This document shows positions 60,746 through 64,000 of a stretch of 64,000 bases of DNA, one piece after another. The notes under the pieces were generated by a model, which was given only the letters and a program-made list of their open reading frames with translations, was not told where the DNA came from and did not search any database. The stretch covers positions 1 through 64,000 of the forward strand of contig NZ_JAAGNI010000055.1 in NCBI RefSeq assembly GCF_010550605.1, read 5' to 3'. The position numbers were made by a program, and so were the translations under genes. Positions within the stretch are counted from its first letter, which is position 1; each line of letters begins with the position of its first letter. Origin of the DNA: Streptomyces sp. SID9727 (GTDB lineage Bacteria; Actinomycetota; Actinomycetes; Streptomycetales; Streptomycetaceae).

Positions 60746-61099
60746 TCAGACCGGCAGGTTGCGGTCGACGTATTCGAAGACCGAGCCGTCCGGGTGCACC
60801 GCGATCAGGTTGCGTCCGACCGGGGTCGGGACCGGGCCCGCGATCACGCGGGCGCCGACCCGGGTCAGGGACGCGTGGGCCTCGTCCACGTTCTTCACGG
60901 CGATGGTCGCGGTGACCTTGCGCAGGATCTCCAGCTCCGCCTCGGGGCCGCTCATCAGCAGGAAGCAGCTGATCGCGGCGACGGACACCCCGCCGCGCTC
61001 GAAGCGGAGGGCCCGAGCGCCGGTCAGTTGCTCGTAGAAGGCCACCGCGCCCTCCAGGTCGTCGACGCAGATACGCAGCGTGGTTCCCAGGATCTCCAT
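60746..61099 (-). CDS. VOC (glyoxalase/bleomycin-resistance-like) family protein
   Basis: 117 residues, one VOC repeat pair: LGTTLRICVDDLEGAVAFYE at the start and VAFYEQLTGARAL next, then KNVDEAHASLTRVGARVIAG and HPDGSVFEYVDRN at the end. Metal ligands are unclear. Function unknown. It lies 51 bases downstream of the methyltransferase on the same strand. Confidence 0.82.
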   Translation of the reverse strand: MEILGTTLRICVDDLEGAVAFYEQLTGARALRFERGGVSVAAISCFLLMSGPEAELEILRKVTATIAVKNVDEAHASLTRVGARVIAGPVPTPVGRNLIAVHPDGSVFEYVDRNLPV

Positions 61100-61150
61100 G
61101 GCGGCCAGGTTAGTTGGCCGCCCGCCGCCATGTGATCCCTTCGGCCCCGG

Positions 61151-61966
61151 TCACGCCCTGACGCGGCACAGCACCTCGCCGTGCGGCACCATGAACCAGC
61201 CGTCGTCCTGCCCGCCCCACGCGCGCCACGCCTCGGCGATCTCCGCCAGCTGCTCCGCCGTGGCGTGCCCGCCGTCCACCGCGAGCTTCGCGTACGCCGA
61301 TCCGACGGTACGGTCGGCCCACAGCCCGCTCCACCAGGCCCGGTTCTCCGGCGTCGCGTAACACCACGAGCCCGCCGTGGGCGTGATGTCGGTGAACCCG
61401 GCTCGCCGCGCCCAGGACAGCAGCCGGCGCCCGGCGTCCGGCTCACCGCCGTTGGCGCGGGCCACCCGGCCGTACAGCTCCGCCCAGCGGTCCATGCCCG
61501 GCGACTCGGGGAACCAGGTCATCGCCGCGTAGTCGCTGTCGCGCGCCGCGACGACGCCCCCGGGGCGGCACACCCGGCGCATCTCGCGCAGTGCCTGCAC
61601 CGGGTCACCTACGTGCTGGAGGACCTGATGGGCGTGGACCACGTCGAACGAGTCGTCGGGGTAGTCCAGGGCGTGGACGTCCGCCACGGCGAACTCCACG
61701 TTGTCCACGCCGCGTTCGGCGGCGACCTCGGCCGCCTGGGCCAGGATGTCCTCGGTGGTGTCGACGGCGGTGACCCGGCCGGGGGCGACCAGTGCGGCCA
61801 GGTCCGCGGTGATGGTGCCCGGGCCGCAGCCGACGTCCAGCACGTCCAGGCCCGGGCGCAGTTCGCCGACGAGGTAGGCCGCGGAGTTGGCGGCGGTGCG
61901 CCACCGGTGCGAGCGCAGCACCGACTCGTGGTGGCCGTGGGTGTAGACGGCGGTCTCCTTCGGCAT
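61151..61966 (-). CDS. SAM-dependent methyltransferase (UbiE-like)
   Basis: 271 residues. VYTHGHHESVLRSHRWRTAA leads into motif I LDVGCGPGTITADLA near residue 43; VTAVDTTEDILAQAAE and FDVVHAHQVLQHVGDPVQAL follow. The C-terminal part carries a Trp-rich segment typical of Streptomyces class I enzymes. Substrate unknown. ATG 61966 follows GAGAGGAC; the longer frame upstream has no support. Confidence 0.87.
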   Translation of the reverse strand: MPKETAVYTHGHHESVLRSHRWRTAANSAAYLVGELRPGLDVLDVGCGPGTITADLAALVAPGRVTAVDTTEDILAQAAEVAAERGVDNVEFAVADVHALDYPDDSFDVVHAHQVLQHVGDPVQALREMRRVCRPGGVVAARDSDYAAMTWFPESPGMDRWAELYGRVARANGGEPDAGRRLLSWARRAGFTDITPTAGSWCYATPENRAWWSGLWADRTVGSAYAKLAVDGGHATAEQLAEIAEAWRAWGGQDDGWFMVPHGEVLCRVRA

Positions 61967-62087
61967 GGCCGTGTCCTCTCTCGATACGCGAGCCGCGAAA
62001 GCGCTGATCGTTGGAACCACCGTAAAGCCCGACGCCGAATAATGAGATGGGTATCTTGCGATGTGGACAGTTGCCGGGCGTGCGAAA

Positions 62088-62114
62088 GGGCGGCCGACTT
62101 CACGTCGGCCGCCC
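62088..62114 (-). terminator. Terminator after the PAP2-diacylglycerol kinase gene
   Basis: 11-bp stem GGGCGGCCGAC / GTCGGCCGCCC, five-base loop, then TTTC on the minus strand, 27 bases after the stop. Confidence 0.78.
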
Positions 62115-62140
62115 CTCACCGGCCTTCCGGCCCGGTCTCG

Positions 62141-63637
62141 CTACGCCGGCCGCGGGCAGTACACCGTCAGTGCCTCCGGCACCTTGTCGATCAGCAACTC
62201 CTCCTCGCAGTGCGCCACTTCGCCGTCGTACGCGTACGGAGTCCCCGGCTTGAGGCCGGAGACCCGCACGCGCCGGCGGCGCACCGCCGCGTGCATGGGG
62301 GAGCGGGTCAGCGGCCCCGCGACCGCCGCCGCGAGCAGCCGGAGGCCGGGCGTCCGGCCGCCGTGCACCACGCGGACGTCCAGCAGCCCGTCAGCGAGGT
62401 TGTGCCGCCGCCCGGGCGCCGGACCCACCCGCTGGAACAGCCCGTTGCCGATGAACAGCAGCCACAACGGGCGGCACCGGCCCTGGAGTTCGGCCTGCAG
62501 GGGGCGCTCGCCGCGCAGGACGTGCAAGGCCGCGAGCACGCCCGCCGGCCAGCCGCCGATCCGGGGCGACCAGCGCTCCCGCATCCGCACCAGCTCCGGA
62601 TACACGCCCAGGCTGAAGGCGTTCAGGAAGTAGCCGTCGCCGCCGTCGGGGCCGGGCCGGAACCGGCCCACGTCCGCCCGCACCGCGCTGCCGGTGGTGA
62701 GCGCGGAGCAGGCGTCGGCGACGGTCTCGATGCCCAGGTCGTACGCGAAGTGGTTGAGGGTCCCGCCGGGGAACACCGCGAGCGGCACCTCGTGCTCCAC
62801 CGCCACGGACGCCGCCAGGTTGACCGTGCCGTCCCCGCCGCACACCCCCAGCGCCGTGCACCGGTCCGCCGCCTGCGCCAGCTCCGAGGCGAGCCGGCCG
62901 GGCGGGCACTCCACGATCTCCGCCTCCGGCAGCGCGCTCCTGATCAGCGCGGCGGTCGCGGTCGCCGTCCCCGACTCCTGGTTGGCGACCACCACCAGGC
63001 CCCGGCCCTCGGGCAGCGCGGGCGCGTCGGCCGGCGGTCTGCCCGGCGCGGGCAGCTGTCCCCTGGTCGGTATCACCCCGCGCAGGGCGAACGCCGCCCC
63101 CACGCCCAGCGCCGCGCCCGCCAGCACATCGCTCGGGTAGTGCACCCCGGTGTACACGCGGGAGGCGGCCACGGACAGCGCGACGGGCGCGACGACCGCC
63201 CCCCAGCCCCGCGACTCCAACGCGACCCCGGTGGCGAACGCGGCCGCCGAAGCGGCGTGCCCCGACGGGAACGACGAGGTGACCGGCTGCCGCTTCAGCC
63301 GCCGTATCACCGGCACGGCGTCCAGGATCGGCCGCTGCCTGCGGACCGCCCCCTTTCCCACCGTGTTGATCGCCGCCGACGCCACCGCGAGCGAGGCGAT
63401 CCCGCGCAGCGCGGCCCGCCGGGCCCGCGCACTGCCCCCGAAGGCGGCCATGCCGGCCGCGGCCCCGAACCACAGGAGCCCGTGATTGGCGCTGCGGCTC
63501 AGGCGGGGCAGCACCGGCCCCGCGGCCGGCCAGTGCCGCTGGGCCAGATTCTGGAACACGGCGAGATCGCGCCGGTGGAACCGGTCGCGCAGCCCGGCGA
63601 TCCGGGACGGGACGGAAGCATTGCTCGCTGACGACAT
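62141..63637 (-). CDS. Bifunctional PAP2 phosphatase / diacylglycerol kinase-like protein
   Basis: 498 residues, two enzymes in one chain. The N-terminal PAP2 domain has all three motifs: KGAVRRQRP near residue 94, PSGH near 124, and SRVYTGVHYPSD near 158, among membrane segments. From about residue 215 a diacylglycerol/sphingosine kinase catalytic domain follows, with GGDGTVNLAAS near 275 and FPGGTLNHFAYDLG near 300. One part would remove phosphate from a lipid phosphate and the other would phosphorylate a lipid, so they may recycle undecaprenyl or diacyl lipids. A single gene with its own terminator. Confidence 0.92.
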   Translation of the reverse strand: MSSASNASVPSRIAGLRDRFHRRDLAVFQNLAQRHWPAAGPVLPRLSRSANHGLLWFGAAAGMAAFGGSARARRAALRGIASLAVASAAINTVGKGAVRRQRPILDAVPVIRRLKRQPVTSSFPSGHAASAAAFATGVALESRGWGAVVAPVALSVAASRVYTGVHYPSDVLAGAALGVGAAFALRGVIPTRGQLPAPGRPPADAPALPEGRGLVVVANQESGTATATAALIRSALPEAEIVECPPGRLASELAQAADRCTALGVCGGDGTVNLAASVAVEHEVPLAVFPGGTLNHFAYDLGIETVADACSALTTGSAVRADVGRFRPGPDGGDGYFLNAFSLGVYPELVRMRERWSPRIGGWPAGVLAALHVLRGERPLQAELQGRCRPLWLLFIGNGLFQRVGPAPGRRHNLADGLLDVRVVHGGRTPGLRLLAAAVAGPLTRSPMHAAVRRRRVRVSGLKPGTPYAYDGEVAHCEEELLIDKVPEALTVYCPRPA

Positions 63638-63753
63638 GCGTCAGCGGATACCCCGCATCGCCGCCCGGAACCAGCAGCCACGCCGACGGTAGCCTGTGAG
63701 CGTCATACCGGTCACCGGCCTGGGCGCCGGACAGGAGAGGGGGGTGCACGACC

Positions 63754-64000
63754 ATGGGGCGACTCGTCCCCGCGGTGACCAGGGCACTCGACGTGCTCGA
63801 ACTCTTCCTCCAGGGCGACGGCACCCTGTCCGCCCCCGAGGTGACCCGCAAGCTCCAGCTGCCCCGCACCACCGTCCACGAGCTGCTCACCACGCTCGCC
63901 GCCCGGTCGTACCTGGTCACGGAACCCGACCGGCCCGGACGCTACCGGCTGGGCGTGCGCACCTACCAGCTCGGCAGCCGGTACGCCGAACAGCTCGACC
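63754..64000 (+). CDS. IclR family transcriptional regulator (3' end outside window)
   Basis: 82 codons visible. The N terminus (MGRLVPAVTRALDVLELFLQ) and the winged-helix segment SAPEVTRKLQLPRTTVHELL are typical of IclR proteins; the following RYRLGVRTYQLGSRYAEQL leads into the effector domain, which is cut off. GGAGAGGGGGG precedes the ATG. A TAGCCT -10-like box lies at 63690-63695. Target genes probably lie beyond the window. Confidence 0.85.
   Translation, partial: MGRLVPAVTRALDVLELFLQGDGTLSAPEVTRKLQLPRTTVHELLTTLAARSYLVTEPDRPGRYRLGVRTYQLGSRYAEQLD

Overview
The window is chromosomal DNA of a high-GC actinomycete, almost certainly Streptomyces. The reasons are the very high G+C with G/C-biased third codon positions, the many GTG starts and ATGA/GTGA stop-start overlaps, at least seven leaderless-type promoters (a TANNNT -10 box 6-8 bases before the start codon), a complete ethylmalonyl-CoA operon, and from memory a gene order resembling the SCO6460s-SCO6490s region of S. 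coelicolor. I see no rRNA, tRNA, CRISPR, insertion sequence or prophage. About 51 protein genes are supported, two of them cut by the window edges.

Layout. 1-6.4 kb: the end of a large AAA/TPR regulator, then an AidB-type acyl-CoA dehydrogenase with its TetR gene, divergent from an acyl-CoA ligase. 6.4-11.3 kb: a TetR gene followed by a dioxygenase / MFS / aldehyde dehydrogenase operon of unknown substrate. 11.3-13.4 kb: alkylation repair (Ada-AlkA fusion plus Ogt). 13.4-16.4 kb: a TMEM165/GDT1-type Mn transporter behind a yybP-ykoY Mn2+ riboswitch, an orphan VapB-like protein, a NUDIX hydrolase and glycerate kinase. 16.4-21.2 kb: a five-gene branched-chain amino acid type ABC transporter operon. 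21.3-23.7 kb: a secreted beta-helix alpha-glucanase-like enzyme. 23.9-25.4 kb: phosphatidylethanolamine synthesis (psd, pssA).

25.6-31.6 kb: the ethylmalonyl-CoA operon (ccr, ethylmalonyl-CoA mutase, malyl-CoA lyase, mesaconyl-CoA hydratase, methylsuccinyl-CoA dehydrogenase), behind a promoter with nested inverted repeats. A GNAT, a TetR regulator and a two-copy 3-hydroxyacyl-CoA dehydrogenase follow (32-35.6 kb); the last supplies the crotonyl-CoA side of the same metabolism. 35.9-45.1 kb: a HEAT protein, a secreted tripeptidyl-aminopeptidase-like enzyme, a radical SAM protein behind a LexA (SOS) box, an SRPBCC protein, an MFS exporter fused to three extra beta-sandwich repeats, and a PAS/GAF/PP2C/HATPase switch protein. 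45.2-49.4 kb: methyltransferase, LysR with a divergent YghZ-type aldo/keto reductase, and ArsR with a divergent quinone oxidoreductase. 49.5-54.7 kb: an operon of four different peptidases. 54.8-64 kb: LapA-like protein, GNAT, short transketolase, DUF6204 protein, a DUF5107/TPR protein with a TmrB-like P-loop gene, VOC protein, methyltransferase, a PAP2-diacylglycerol kinase fusion, and the start of an IclR regulator.

Most of the window is core or near-core metabolism and repair. The parts that looked least described are the dioxygenase/MFS/ALDH cassette, the MFS-repeat fusion, the four-peptidase operon, the DUF5107/TmrB pair and several palindromic control sites. All functions were judged by reading motifs and remembered family sequences; no searches were run.
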